NCBI RefSeq assembly: GCF_000772045.1
Contig: NZ_CP009754.1
Location: 186,001-250,000, forward strand
Source: Streptomyces sp. CCM_MD2014
Lineage (GTDB): Bacteria; Actinomycetota; Actinomycetes; Streptomycetales; Streptomycetaceae
Length of the DNA stretch: 64,000 nucleotides
Direction: 5' to 3'
Below, piece after piece: positions 33,728-42,011 of this stretch. Each line of letters begins with the position of its first letter. Position 1 is the first letter of the stretch. The notes beneath the pieces were generated by a model. It was given only the letters and a program-made list of their open reading frames with translations, ran no database searches and had not been told where the DNA came from. A program made the translations under genes and the position numbers.

Positions 33728-33914
33728 ACAGAACTCACCGCTCCGCTTGCGGAGTTGAGCCCTGCCGGGGTCCCCACGCCCCTGCGGGGACGGTGAGTGC
33801 GCGTCGCCTTCGCGCCTCCTGGCCCCACCCACGAGAGGCCGTACCGGCGTGCGCGCGGTCCCCCACACACGGCCGCGCGTGGCCCCGGGACGGCCGGAAG
33901 TGAAGGAGTTCCCC

Positions 33915-34433
33915 ATGCACGCACGTCGGAAGACCGCTGCCCTGATCGGCGCGGCCCTCGCCCCTGTCGTGGCAGTGAGCCTGCCCGCCTCGTCGGCGAG
34001 CGCACACGGCTACATCTCCGACCCGCCCAGCCGTCAGGCCCAGTGTGCGGCGGGCACGGTGTCCTGCGGCGACATCACGTACGAGCCCCAGAGCGTCGAG
34101 GGTCCCAAGGGCCTGACCAGTTGCAGCGGCGGCAACAGCCGGTTCGCGGAGCTGGACGACGACAGCAAGGGGTGGCAGGTCACCCCGGTGTCGAAGACCA
34201 CGACGTTCTCGTGGCGGCTGACGGCACAGCACGCCACCAGCACGTGGGAGTACTACGTCGGCGGTCAGCGGATCGCGCGGTTCGACGACGGCGGCGCGAA
34301 GCCGGACGCGGTCGTGAACCACCAGGTCGACTTCGGCGGGCTCACCGGGCAGCAGAAGGTCCTCGCCGTCTGGAACGTCGCCGACACGTCCAACGCGTTC
34401 TACGCCTGCATCGACGTCAACGTCGGCGGCTGA
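33915..34433 (+). CDS. AA10 lytic polysaccharide monooxygenase, chitin-active
   Basis: 172 residues. A signal peptide (RRKTAALIGAALAPVVAVSLP) is cleaved after SASA, exposing His 31 as the first mature residue. His 31 and His 106 (LTAQHATSTW) form the copper histidine brace. The body is a single AA10 domain: GYISDPPSRQAQCAAGTVSCG at the start, WNVADTSNAFYACIDVNVGG at the end. It oxidatively breaks chitin chains outside the cell, opening crystals for the chitinase next door. GAAGGAG precedes ATG 33915. Under DasR control. Confidence 0.93.
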   Translation: MHARRKTAALIGAALAPVVAVSLPASSASAHGYISDPPSRQAQCAAGTVSCGDITYEPQSVEGPKGLTSCSGGNSRFAELDDDSKGWQVTPVSKTTTFSWRLTAQHATSTWEYYVGGQRIARFDDGGAKPDAVVNHQVDFGGLTGQQKVLAVWNVADTSNAFYACIDVNVGG

Positions 34434-34540
34434 CGGGCCGGGCGGAGCAGTCCGGGAGCGGCCACGTCCCCTCGCGGGTGCGCGGTCGCTCCCCTCCGCC
34501 GCCCCTGCCTCCTCCCTCCCACCGAGCAGGAGTCCCCACC

Positions 34541-35284
34541 GTGCAGCACCGCAAGCTCGCTCTGCTGGCCGCCACCGGCGCGGCCGCCGCCCTGTGCACC
34601 CTGACCATGGCTCCGACGGCCGTCGCCGAGAAGGCCGAGAAGCCGGGCACCCGGGCCACCGCCGCCGCATTCGTGGTCAGCGAGGCCCAGTTCGACCAGA
34701 TGTTCCCGAACCGGAACTCCTTCTACACCTACAGTGGCCTCACCGCCGCGCTCAGCGCCTACCCGGGGTTCTCGAACACCGGCAGCGACACGGTGAAGAA
34801 GCAGGAAGCAGCCGCCTTCCTCGCCAACGTCGGCCACGAGACCGGCGGGCTGGTGCACGTCGTCGAGCAGAACACCGCCAACTACCCGCACTACTGCGAC
34901 GCCTCCCAGCCGTACGGCTGCCCGGCCGGCACGGACAAGTACTACGGGCGCGGGCCCGTCCAGCTGAGCTGGAACTTCAACTACAAGGCCGCCGGGGACG
35001 CCCTCGGCATCGACCTGCTCAACAATCCCGACCTGGTCCAGAACGACTCGGCCGTGGCCTGGAAGACGGGCCTTTGGTACTGGAACACCCAGTCCGGACC
35101 CGGCACCATGACGCCGCACGACGCCATGGTCAACGGCGCCGGGTTCGGGGAGACCATCCGCGCCATCAACGGCAGCCTGGAGTGCGACGGGGGCAACCCC
35201 GGACAGGTCCAGAGCCGGATCGACAACTACGAGCGCTTCACCCAGCTCCTCGGCGTCGAGCCCGGCGGCAACCTGAGCTGCTAG
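34541..35284 (+). CDS. chiG: GH19 chitinase without carbohydrate-binding module
   Basis: 247 residues. Signal peptide HRKLALLAATGAAAALCTLTMAPTAVA (split: HRKLALLAATGAAA, ALCTLTMAPTAVA). A single GH19 domain fills the rest. FVVSEAQFDQMFPNRNSFYTYSGL opens it; catalytic Glu in NVGHETGGLVHV; YYGRGPVQLSWNFNYKAAG is the second conserved block; it ends in Cys. It hydrolyses chitin with inversion. Domain layout is the ChiG type (no CBM) rather than ChiF. Start is GTG 34541 with GCAGGAG upstream. It lies 107 bp after the monooxygenase and probably shares its DasR-controlled promoter. Confidence 0.88.
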   Translation: MQHRKLALLAATGAAAALCTLTMAPTAVAEKAEKPGTRATAAAFVVSEAQFDQMFPNRNSFYTYSGLTAALSAYPGFSNTGSDTVKKQEAAAFLANVGHETGGLVHVVEQNTANYPHYCDASQPYGCPAGTDKYYGRGPVQLSWNFNYKAAGDALGIDLLNNPDLVQNDSAVAWKTGLWYWNTQSGPGTMTPHDAMVNGAGFGETIRAINGSLECDGGNPGQVQSRIDNYERFTQLLGVEPGGNLSC

Positions 35285-35302
35285 GCGCCGGCCGGCCCGA
35301 CC

Positions 35303-35342
35303 GCCCCCTCACGCCCACCGGCACGCCCGGCCGTGAGGGGGC
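35303..35342. terminator. Terminator after the chitinase gene
   Basis: 11-bp perfect stem GCCCCCTCACG / CGTGAGGGGGC with an 18-nt loop, starting 19 bp after the stop codon. The loop itself is GC-rich and may fold further. Confidence 0.7.
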
Positions 35343-35462
35343 CGTGCCGTCTGCGGAACCGGCGTCCCGGGCCGGGGCGCGACCTGCAGCGGTCGTGACG
35401 AGCCGCTCCGGATGCGCGGGGTCGACCGCGAGTACGACGCCCGCGGGGCGGGTGGCCCCGCC

Positions 35463-35993
35463 CTACGACGTCCACGACCGGGTCGGTCGTTCCGGCCCCG
35501 GGAGCAGCGCCCCCAGCAGCCGGCCCCCGGCCGGCGTGAGCGACCACCGCTCGTGCTCGGCGTCGTCGCCGGCGAGGGCGACCGGCGGCACCGCCTCCCC
35601 CTGCCGGACGGGGGCGTTGAGGTCCACGACCGCGAAGCAGCGCTTCCCGGTCTCCGTGGCCTCCGCACCCCGCAGGACGCACAGACCGTCAAGGACGGCG
35701 AGCCCGCGTCCTCCTTCGGCATCGGGGTCAGCACGGCGCCGCCGGGGCAGGCGCGGGTTCGTGTCGGACACCTCGACGACGAGGAGGTGTTCGTCCAGGA
35801 CGACGTCCACGGCCAGCCGTCCCCCCGCGTGCAGCAGGCCGTTGGTCAGCAGTTCCGAGGCCACCAGTTCGAGACGTACGCGCTGTTCCTCGGACAGCAG
35901 GACACCCCACGACCGCACGGTGGCGGCGATCCTCTTGCGCCCGGCGCGGACGGTGGCGGGGGTGGCTTCCACGGTGAAGCGGGATCGAAGCAT
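35463..35993 (-). CDS. RsbW-like anti-sigma/ATP-binding protein (HATPase_c)
   Basis: 176 residues. The N-terminal part has RLELVASELLTNGLLHAGGRLAVDVVL, where ELLTNGLLHA matches the N-box (ExxxNAxxHG) of GHKL kinases. LLVVEVSDTNPRLPRRR and EGGRGLAVLDGLC supply the G1 (DTNP) and G2 (GGRGL) ATP-binding boxes. Streptomyces holds many such small kinases that may bind sigma factors or their antagonists. The C-terminal 50 residues are variable. AGGAG precedes ATG 35993. A helix-turn-helix regulator lies 45 bp upstream on the same strand and probably shares its transcript. Confidence 0.82.
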   Translation of the reverse strand: MLRSRFTVEATPATVRAGRKRIAATVRSWGVLLSEEQRVRLELVASELLTNGLLHAGGRLAVDVVLDEHLLVVEVSDTNPRLPRRRRADPDAEGGRGLAVLDGLCVLRGAEATETGKRCFAVVDLNAPVRQGEAVPPVALAGDDAEHERWSLTPAGGRLLGALLPGPERPTRSWTS

Positions 35994-36037
35994 CGTTGTC
36001 TCCTGGCGGGGACGCGCACCGTCGTCGGCGGTGCGCG

Positions 36038-37033
36038 TCAGTCGGCCGAGTACTGCGGTGGCCGCTCGTGGGGCCCGGCGTTCTCCCGCCGGCCCCAGGC
36101 GATTCCGTAAATACCGGCCTGACATTTCGCGGGCAGTATGTGGACGCTGTGGGAAGCGTCCAGGCCGAGCGGACGGAGTTCCTCCCGCTCGGCTTCGGAA
36201 TTGTGGCGGTAGTACCCGTGCACGGCCGACGGAAGGTACCGGGGATGGAAGAAGACGTGCAGGAGATACTGCCGGACCGGGACGGGCAGGGTGCGCTCGT
36301 GATGGTTCGAGGGCCGGCACCGGGGCCCGATGTCGAGGGTGTAGTCGATGATCGCGGTTTCGCCGCGCCGAAGGGCGCGCCCGAATCCGATGTCGAATAC
36401 CGCGGAACTGACGTCCTGACGGAAACACAGTGCCTGCAGGCGCCCGCAATTCACGGTCACTTGCACGGAGGGCGTGCCGGGATCGTCCAGGTTGTGGTGG
36501 GCCGTCAGGTGCCGCACGTCGTCACGGGTGGCGCGCACCACGTGGTTGACCGTGTAGCGCTCGATGCACCCGTGGTCGTCGAGGTGCACGGTCTCCGACA
36601 CGGAGAGGGTGAGGAGGTTCTCGTTGAACCGGTAGGCGTCCTCTCCCAGGGCCCGCTCGAGGGGCGCGCCGGGGCTCAGAACCCGCGAGAGGGCGTCCGG
36701 CACCCGGTTCGTCGGGGCGAGCGCCCTGCCGCGCGGGCGCCGGTGGGCCAGCAGGGACTGCAGCGTTCCCGGCGCCAGCTTCAGGATGACCTCGATCTCC
36801 GCCACCGCCCGCAGGGACTGCCGGCGCTCGGGCTGACTGCGGCCCCGCTGCCAGTGGCTCAACGTCACCGGACTCACCGAGATGCCGCGTTGCCCGAGGT
36901 GGTGGTGCAGACGCTGCAGGGACAGTCCGCGCGCCTTCAGCGCCCGTTGGAGGGCCTCCCCGAAGGTGAGCCCGTCCGCGCGCCCCGCCTCCTCGGGCGG
37001 GGCTGCCTCCGGCCGGTCGTCCCGCTGGTTCAT
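36038..37033 (-). CDS. XRE family helix-turn-helix regulator
   Basis: 331 residues. The N-terminal domain (residues about 25-90) reads TFGEALQRALKARGLSLQRL, then GISVSPVTLSHWQRGRSQPERRQSLRAV (split: GISVSPVTLSHWQRG, RSQPERRQSLRAV), a helix-turn-helix of the XRE/Cro type. The remaining 240 residues have no catalytic motif that I recognise; they are rich in beta-strand-like sequence (AIIDYTLDIGPRCRPSNHHERTL). It lies just upstream of the GHKL kinase gene on the minus strand. Genes of this pairing (HTH plus small ATPase) are frequent in Streptomyces; targets unknown. Confidence 0.78.
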   Translation of the reverse strand: MNQRDDRPEAAPPEEAGRADGLTFGEALQRALKARGLSLQRLHHHLGQRGISVSPVTLSHWQRGRSQPERRQSLRAVAEIEVILKLAPGTLQSLLAHRRPRGRALAPTNRVPDALSRVLSPGAPLERALGEDAYRFNENLLTLSVSETVHLDDHGCIERYTVNHVVRATRDDVRHLTAHHNLDDPGTPSVQVTVNCGRLQALCFRQDVSSAVFDIGFGRALRRGETAIIDYTLDIGPRCRPSNHHERTLPVPVRQYLLHVFFHPRYLPSAVHGYYRHNSEAEREELRPLGLDASHSVHILPAKCQAGIYGIAWGRRENAGPHERPPQYSAD

Positions 37034-37063
37034 CGACGGCTCCCGAACGGTTCTGTCAGGGGG

Positions 37064-37104
37064 CGGCAGGGCTGCCGCCGCCGGTGAGCGGGGCAGCCCT
37101 GCCG
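37064..37104. terminator. Terminator between the protease and XRE genes
   Basis: 13-bp perfect stem CGGCAGGGCTGCC / GGCAGCCCTGCCG with a 15-nt loop. It lies 88 bp after the protease stop on the minus strand. Confidence 0.7.
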
Positions 37105-37191
37105 TCGTGGATCACCACAGGGTACGGGTGGTCCACCGGCTCGGCGCGGCGCCTGGGGAGAACGTCGCGCCGGGCCCGGTCCGCGGATCGG

Positions 37192-38394
37192 TCAGGCGGT
37201 GTTCAGGCTCAGCCCGTAGTACCGCAGCGCGTCGTCCAGCGGCTGGAAGTACGAGGTGCCCTGCCCGTAGACGCCGTTGCAGCGGTTGTCGGTCAGGCCG
37301 CCCGAGGTCAGGCCCTGGCCCTGGTTGCCGGAGATCCAGGGGCCGCCGCTGTCCCCGCCCAGGTCGCAGGCGTCGCTCAGCCCGAGGTCGGTCACGAGGG
37401 TGGCCGGCTGGCCGGGGTCGGTGTACGTCACCGAGTAGTCGTAGGCCTTGATGGAGCCGCAGGTCCAGCCGGAGGTGGCGCCGGACTTGCAGACGTCGGA
37501 ACCGACCGGGGCCCGCCGGCTGCCCCGGACGGCGATGTTGCCACCGTTGCCCCAGGTGCCGACCTGGGGCGCGATGGTCGTGCCGGCGTCGACCGAGGCG
37601 AGGCCCATGTCGACGCTGTCCCGCCCGTGGTGGAACCGGGTGGTGGTGCCCTTGGCGAAGTGCGAGCCGTCGTAGTACAGGTCGGGCAGGTTCTCCACGC
37701 AGTGCCCGGCGGTGACCAGGACCTGCCGGCCCGACGAGTCGCGGGCGCCGTAGCCGACCGAGCAGTAGTGGTTGCCGTAGTCCATCCGGCTGCCGGGGTA
37801 GACGGTGCCGGCCATCGAGACGGCCTTGCCTTCGCTGTCCTGTACGGCGACCGCGGCCCCGTAGGACGCGGCCTTGTTCAGGAACTCGCGGTCGGCCGCC
37901 GTCGCCGTGTCGCGTACCCGGACGACCACCTTGTTCTTCACGGGGTCGACACCCCACCCCTGGACGCCGGTCGGCAGTTCCCGCTTCGCGGCCTTGTCCA
38001 GCGCCTCCTTGACGGCGTCCAGTTCGCCGGCGCTGTGCCGTGCTATGCGTGCCACGAGGCCGGCGGCCTCGACCTCACGGGCCGTGCTCGCGTCGGTGAC
38101 GTTCACCGTCAGGCGGCCGTCGTCGAAGAAGGCCCCGCGCGGGTCGACACCGGAGGAACGCAGGGTGGCGAGCACCGACTGCTGACGGGCCTGCGAGTCG
38201 AGCCGCCGTGCGGCGCTCGCGTCGCTGATCCCCAGCGAGTCGCCGAGAGCCCGCACCATCTGCGCCGGGTAACGTCCGCCGGGCGCGGGAGAGTCCGCCC
38301 CGGTGGTGCCGTGTGCCGAGACCGCGCCCGAGGACACGACCAGCGCCGCCGCTGCGGCACCCGACGCCATGATCGCGCGTAGACGAAGCATCAT
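37192..38394 (-). CDS. Secreted serine protease, streptogrisin/alpha-lytic type (S1)
   Basis: 400 residues: signal peptide (LRAIMASGAAAAALVVSSG), alpha-lytic-type pro-region (about residues 45-190) and mature chymotrypsin-like domain. The triad is His in VLVTAGHCVENL, Asp in SVDMGLASVD and Ser in DLGGDSGGPWISG. Cys pairs around HYCSVGY and GHC are conserved. The pro-domain acts as folding chaperone and is removed after export. ATG 38394 with GGAGAA upstream; ATG 38391 is adjacent. Upstream gap of 245 bp contains the promoter region and nothing else recognised. Extracellular protein degradation beside chitin degradation fits a saprophyte. Confidence 0.93.
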   Translation of the reverse strand: MMLRLRAIMASGAAAAALVVSSGAVSAHGTTGADSPAPGGRYPAQMVRALGDSLGISDASAARRLDSQARQQSVLATLRSSGVDPRGAFFDDGRLTVNVTDASTAREVEAAGLVARIARHSAGELDAVKEALDKAAKRELPTGVQGWGVDPVKNKVVVRVRDTATAADREFLNKAASYGAAVAVQDSEGKAVSMAGTVYPGSRMDYGNHYCSVGYGARDSSGRQVLVTAGHCVENLPDLYYDGSHFAKGTTTRFHHGRDSVDMGLASVDAGTTIAPQVGTWGNGGNIAVRGSRRAPVGSDVCKSGATSGWTCGSIKAYDYSVTYTDPGQPATLVTDLGLSDACDLGGDSGGPWISGNQGQGLTSGGLTDNRCNGVYGQGTSYFQPLDDALRYYGLSLNTA

Positions 38395-38639
38395 TTCTCC
38401 ATTTCCGGACAGCCGCCTGCGGCGGCTTGTGGGGGAAGTGCGGATCGAGGGCGAGGAGAGAAGGCCCTGTTCGCATGGAGAACTCTGCTGGCCGGACGCG
38501 CCCATGACAAGATCGGCGAACGGCGCAAAAATTAACAGAACTGCGGACTTCTGTTTCTGCGGGCAATTCACCGACGCACCGTCAGGCGCATTTCACGGGA
38601 GCGGAAAAGGGCGGGAATGGACGGCGGGGGCGGCGCCGG
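38395..38639. other. Intergenic region between the protease gene and cchK
   Basis: 245 bp. No gene seen. An AT-richer patch GCAAAAATTAACAG at about 38525-38538 stands out and probably belongs to the protease promoter. Confidence 0.4.
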
Positions 38640-38852
38640 TCAGGAATCGGCGGACTCGGCCAGGGAACGGGGGCGCAGGTCCGTCCAGTTGGTCTCGACG
38701 TACTCCAGGCAGGCGTCCCGGGTGTTCTCCTCGAAGGCGACGGTCCATCCGCCGGGCACCTGGGCGAAGGAGGGCCACAGCGAGTGCTGTCCCTCGTGGT
38801 TGACGAGGACGAGGAAGCGGCCGTCGGTGTCGTCGAACGGGTTGGTGCTCAT
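38640..38852 (-). CDS. cchK: MbtH-like protein CchK
   Basis: 70 residues. MbtH proteins bind and activate NRPS adenylation domains. [33 protein letters not shown] has the invariant pattern NxExQxSLWPxxxxxPxGW (here [10 protein letters not shown] ... VPGGW), and [18 protein letters not shown] completes it. The partner is CchH. It is transcribed away from cchJ from a shared gap that holds one iron box. CCGGAACC-type sequence lies before ATG 38852; no strong ribosome site. Confidence 0.95.
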   Translation of the reverse strand: MSTNPFDDTDGRFLVLVNHEGQHSLWPSFAQVPGGWTVAFEENTRDACLEYVETNWTDLRPRSLAESADS

Positions 38853-38872
38853 ATCCGGAACCTCCCGTGGGA

Positions 38873-38891
38873 TTAGGTTAGGCTCGCCTAA
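38873..38891. promoter_or_regulatory. Iron box between cchK and cchJ
   Basis: TTAGGTTAGGCTCGCCTAA differs from TTAGGTTAGGCTCACCTAA at one position. It sits between divergent cchK and cchJ, so one bound iron regulator can shut both. Confidence 0.93.
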
Positions 38892-38940
38892 TAACTGGCG
38901 AGCTTAGCCTTCGGGCTTCGCGCTCCACAAGGAGGCCTTC

Positions 38941-40056
38941 ATGGAGTTGGCGGGGGAAGAGCCGTTCACCGGGTTCGGGCTGCCCGGCACTCCCGGTACG
39001 GACGCCTTCTGGGCCACCGCGCGCACGCCCGCGTCGGTGCCGGACGGCGCGGGCGGCTGGACGACACTGTTCCTGCGGCGCGGGTCCGAGGCGGCGACCG
39101 TCGCCTTCGAGAGCTGGTCGGAGCCGGTGCCGCTGCGCCGGTGGGGCGTCACGGACTGCTGGTACGCGCTGGTGCGCATGCCGGCCCGGCTGCGGGTGAC
39201 GTACCGCTTTTTGGTGGGCGACGCCGCGTACGCCGACCCGTGCAACCCGGCCGGTGCGGGCGGCGAACGGTCCGTGGCCGCGACCCCGGACGCGCCGCCC
39301 CAGCCGCACTGGCCGGCGGTCGGCGCCGACGACGTCCTGCCCCTCCCCCGCACCCGGCTGCGGTGGACGAGCGAACGACTGGGCGGGCGGCGTACCGTGC
39401 GGGTCCACCCGGCGGGCGGGGGCGGACCGTTGGTACTGCTGCTCGACGGGGACGACTGGCTGCATCTGCACCCGGCCGCGACCGCGTTCGACTCGGCCGT
39501 CGAGAGCGGTGAGATGCCGCCGGTCACGCTGGTGTTCCTGCCCGCCAGGGACCGCGCGGCCGAGTTCGGCTGCCGGCCAGGACTGTGGGAGGCGGTGCGG
39601 GACGAGTTGCTGCCCCTCGTGGCCGAGAGCGGTGTGCCCGCCGACGCGGACCGGCTCGTGGTCGCGGGGCAGAGCCTGGGCGGGCTGAGTGCCCTCTACG
39701 CGGCGGTGGAGTTCCCCGGTCTGGTCTCGCGGGTGGCCTGCCAGTCGCCGTCGGTGTGGTGGACTCCGGAGGCCGTGGACCGGGCGGACCCGCTGGGCGG
39801 CCCGCTCGGCGGCACCCTCGCGGCCCGGCTGCGCGGGCGCCCCGACCTGTCCGGGCTGCGGGTGGCCTTCGACGTGGGCGAGCACGAGAGGCGGATGCTT
39901 CCGCACTGCTGCCTGGTGGAGGATCTCACCGAGCGGGCCGGTGCGACCGTGCGGGTCTCCAGGTCGGCGTCGGGCCACGACCGGGCGGGCTGGCGGCAGG
40001 CGCTCCTGCGGGACGTGGCCTGGGTACTGGCGCGGGACGGCGTGGCCGGAACGTGA
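38941..40056 (+). CDS. cchJ: Coelichelin esterase/hydrolase CchJ (Fes/IroE-like)
   Basis: 371 residues. The N-terminal early-set region (to about residue 120) is like enterochelin esterase. The alpha/beta hydrolase part has nucleophile Ser in VVAGQSLGGLSALYAAVEFPG, DGDDWLH near residue 168 and His in SRSASGHDRAGWRQ. Because the NRPS has no thioesterase, CchJ is thought to help release the peptide or to hydrolyse the ferric complex; which is not settled from sequence. AAGGAGG lies just before ATG 38941. It is iron-controlled from the adjacent box, and a strong terminator follows. Confidence 0.9.
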   Translation: MELAGEEPFTGFGLPGTPGTDAFWATARTPASVPDGAGGWTTLFLRRGSEAATVAFESWSEPVPLRRWGVTDCWYALVRMPARLRVTYRFLVGDAAYADPCNPAGAGGERSVAATPDAPPQPHWPAVGADDVLPLPRTRLRWTSERLGGRRTVRVHPAGGGGPLVLLLDGDDWLHLHPAATAFDSAVESGEMPPVTLVFLPARDRAAEFGCRPGLWEAVRDELLPLVAESGVPADADRLVVAGQSLGGLSALYAAVEFPGLVSRVACQSPSVWWTPEAVDRADPLGGPLGGTLAARLRGRPDLSGLRVAFDVGEHERRMLPHCCLVEDLTERAGATVRVSRSASGHDRAGWRQALLRDVAWVLARDGVAGT

Positions 40057-40086
40057 GGGTGGGCGGCGCGGCCGCCGCCCACCCTC
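40055..40086. terminator. Terminator after cchJ
   Basis: 14-bp perfect stem GAGGGTGGGCGGCG / CGCCGCCCACCCTC with a 4-nt CGGC loop. The left arm overlaps the cchJ stop. It also serves the small minus-strand gene that ends at 40102. Confidence 0.88.
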
Positions 40087-40101
40087 GACGCCGGGGCGTC
40101 C

Positions 40102-40179
40102 TCAGCTCTGGGGACGCTTGCCGTGGTTGGCGCCGTTCTTGCGGCGGGCCTTCTTCTTGCGACGTCGTTTCGAGGACAT
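40102..40179 (-). CDS. Small basic ribosomal protein, bL37-like (25 residues)
   Basis: ORF of 25 codons with a near-perfect AAGGAGGT ribosome site 4 bp before ATG 40179. The peptide is a Lys/Arg run (SSKRRRKKKARRKN) ending in ANHGKRPQS; ANHGKRP is the conserved tail of actinobacterial bL37, a tiny 50S protein first seen in mycobacterial ribosome structures. It sits between convergent cchJ and cchI, inside the siderophore cluster, but without its own iron box. The length makes it easy to miss. The tail-based assignment is from memory of the family, not a search. Confidence 0.75.
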   Translation of the reverse strand: MSSKRRRKKKARRKNGANHGKRPQS

Positions 40180-40214
40180 CGATACCTCCTTGCGCTCGGG
40201 TTACACACGATTTG

Positions 40215-40236
40215 CACCGGATTGTCGCCTCCGGTG
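40215..40236. terminator. Hairpin between cchI and the bL37-like gene
   Basis: CACCGGA (40215-40221) / TCCGGTG (40230-40236) with an 8-nt loop. On the minus strand it is after the cchI stop and before the small gene's ribosome site, so it can end the cchHI transcript or structure the leader. Confidence 0.4.
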
Positions 40237-40310
40237 ATCACAGAGCCCCTTTCCTGTCGGCGCCGGGCCAAACATCCGGCGCGGGGGCACCTGGTCAACG
40301 GGCCGGCCGG

Positions 40311-42011
40311 TCATCTGGTCACTGCCAGGCGGTACTGCTCGTCGGTGGCCAGCAGGCGGCGGTGCGTGTCCTCGGCGGTGACGACGCCGTCGTCCAGGAC
40401 GAGCACCCGGTCGGCGGCGTCCAGCAGGGCGGGGCTGCTGGTGATCACCAGGGTGGTGCGGCCCCGGCGCAGTTCGGCGACGCCCCGCGCGATGAGCTGT
40501 TCGGTGACGGCGTCGACGGCCGTGGTCGGGTCGCGCAGCACCAGGACGTCGGTGTCGGCGGCCAGGGCGCGGGCCAGGGAGAGCCGCTGGCGCTGGCCTC
40601 CGGAGAGGTTGGCGCCCCGGTCCCGGACGGCGTGGTCGAGCCCCTCCCGGTGCAGGGCGACGACGTCGGTCAGCATCGACGCCTCGACCGCTTCGGAGAC
40701 GACACGGCTGGTGCCCGTCGGGTCGATGTTGGAGCGCAGGGTGCCCGCGAAGATCTCGCCGTCGTACGGGTTGACCAGCAGATGCTCGCGGACCGCCTCG
40801 ACCGCGAGGTCCGCGACGTCGCGCCCGCCGACCCGCACCGTGCCCTCGTAGGCGTCGGGCGGGACGTTCAGGGCGAGGACCGCCGCGAGGTCGGCGGCGG
40901 CGCGCGGCTGGTACGCGGCGACGGCCACGAACTCGCCCGCGGACACCCGGAAGCGCACCTTGCGCAGTGTCCCGTGGCGGACGCAGTCCACCTCCAGGCC
41001 GGTGCCCCCGGCCGGCCGTTCCCGCCCCGGTGTCGTCACCGGCGGCGCGGTGAGGACCAGGGCCATCCGCTCGGCGGAGGCACGGGCGATCATCACGTAC
41101 TTCGGCATCTCGGAGAACAGCTTCAGCGGTTCCATGATGAACTGCGCGAGACCCACGGCCATGACCAGTTCACCGACGTTGATCCGCCCCTCGAAGGCGA
41201 GCCACCCCGCCGTGAGGGTCACGGCCGCGGCGAGCACCGCGTTGAGGGCGAGGGCGGTGCCCGCGTAGACACCGCCCACGCGGGCCACGGTGACCGACTG
41301 GTGCTTCGCGTCGGTGCTGACCCGGCGGTAGGAACGGAACGCCGCGTGGTTGCCGCCGAAGCCGTGCAGGGGGCGCAGGCCGATGATGAGGTCGGCGACC
41401 TTGGCGCCCGCACGCGCCACCCGCGCCTGCTGCTCACGGGTGCTGGAGCCGATGCGTTTGGACATCACGCTCAGGACGGACAGGATCCCGACGGTGCCCA
41501 CGATGACCAGCAGTCCGAGCCGCAGGTCGGCCAGCCCCAGGGCGAGGGCCGCGATCAGCACCGCCACCAGCGAGCTGATCAGCAGCGGCACCACCTCGAT
41601 GATGTCGGCGGTCTGGTCGGCGTCCTCGGTGGCGATGGTCAGCACCTCGCCGGACTTGAGGTCGACGTCCCTGGCGACCGGCTGGAGTCCCGCGCCCGCG
41701 ACCCGGACCCGCCAGCGGTGCGCCTCGGTCGTGTTGGCCTTCTGCAGGATCCGCATCCCGAACCGCCAGGACAGCGACACGGTCGTGATGATCACGGCCA
41801 GCGCGGCCACGGAGAGGCCGAGTGCGCCGGGGCTGCGGTGGCGCATGGTGTGCTCGACGATCAGGCCGAGCGCGATGGGGAAGGCGGTCTCACCGGCCTG
41901 GTAGAGACCCATGAGGACGGTGCCCCAGGCCATCGCGCCGACGTTGCGCCGCAGGGCGGTACGGAGGATGTCGGACCCCGCGCGGGGCCGCTGGGTGTCA
42001 GGAGTGGTCAT
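40311..42011 (-). CDS. cchI: ABC exporter half-transporter CchI with degenerate ATP site
   Basis: 566 residues: five or six membrane helices, then a nucleotide-binding domain from about residue 340. The signature [15 protein letters not shown] (about residue 470) and D-loop TTAVD are intact. The Walker A loop reads [12 protein letters not shown] (no GxxGxGK), Walker B reads [13 protein letters not shown] and the H-loop His is Ser (LVITSSP). It therefore cannot hydrolyse at its own site, but can donate LSGGQ to CchG. Start ATG 42011 overlaps the cchH stop by 14 bp; TTG 42026 is less likely. Thought to export the siderophore or its precursor. Confidence 0.9.
   Translation of the reverse strand: MTTPDTQRPRAGSDILRTALRRNVGAMAWGTVLMGLYQAGETAFPIALGLIVEHTMRHRSPGALGLSVAALAVIITTVSLSWRFGMRILQKANTTEAHRWRVRVAGAGLQPVARDVDLKSGEVLTIATEDADQTADIIEVVPLLISSLVAVLIAALALGLADLRLGLLVIVGTVGILSVLSVMSKRIGSSTREQQARVARAGAKVADLIIGLRPLHGFGGNHAAFRSYRRVSTDAKHQSVTVARVGGVYAGTALALNAVLAAAVTLTAGWLAFEGRINVGELVMAVGLAQFIMEPLKLFSEMPKYVMIARASAERMALVLTAPPVTTPGRERPAGGTGLEVDCVRHGTLRKVRFRVSAGEFVAVAAYQPRAAADLAAVLALNVPPDAYEGTVRVGGRDVADLAVEAVREHLLVNPYDGEIFAGTLRSNIDPTGTSRVVSEAVEASMLTDVVALHREGLDHAVRDRGANLSGGQRQRLSLARALAADTDVLVLRDPTTAVDAVTEQLIARGVAELRRGRTTLVITSSPALLDAADRVLVLDDGVVTAEDTHRRLLATDEQYRLAVTR

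Larger units (their letters stand above)
33402..33914. promoter_or_regulatory. Long control region upstream of the chitin-degradation genes
   Basis: 513 bp with no convincing gene. It contains two TTGACA elements, a DasR-type site and two hairpins in the transcribed leader: CTCCGC-TT-GCGGAG at 33741-33754 and GTCCCC/GGGGAC at 33770-33791. The leader between the dre site and the monooxygenase start is about 190 nt. Confidence 0.6.
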
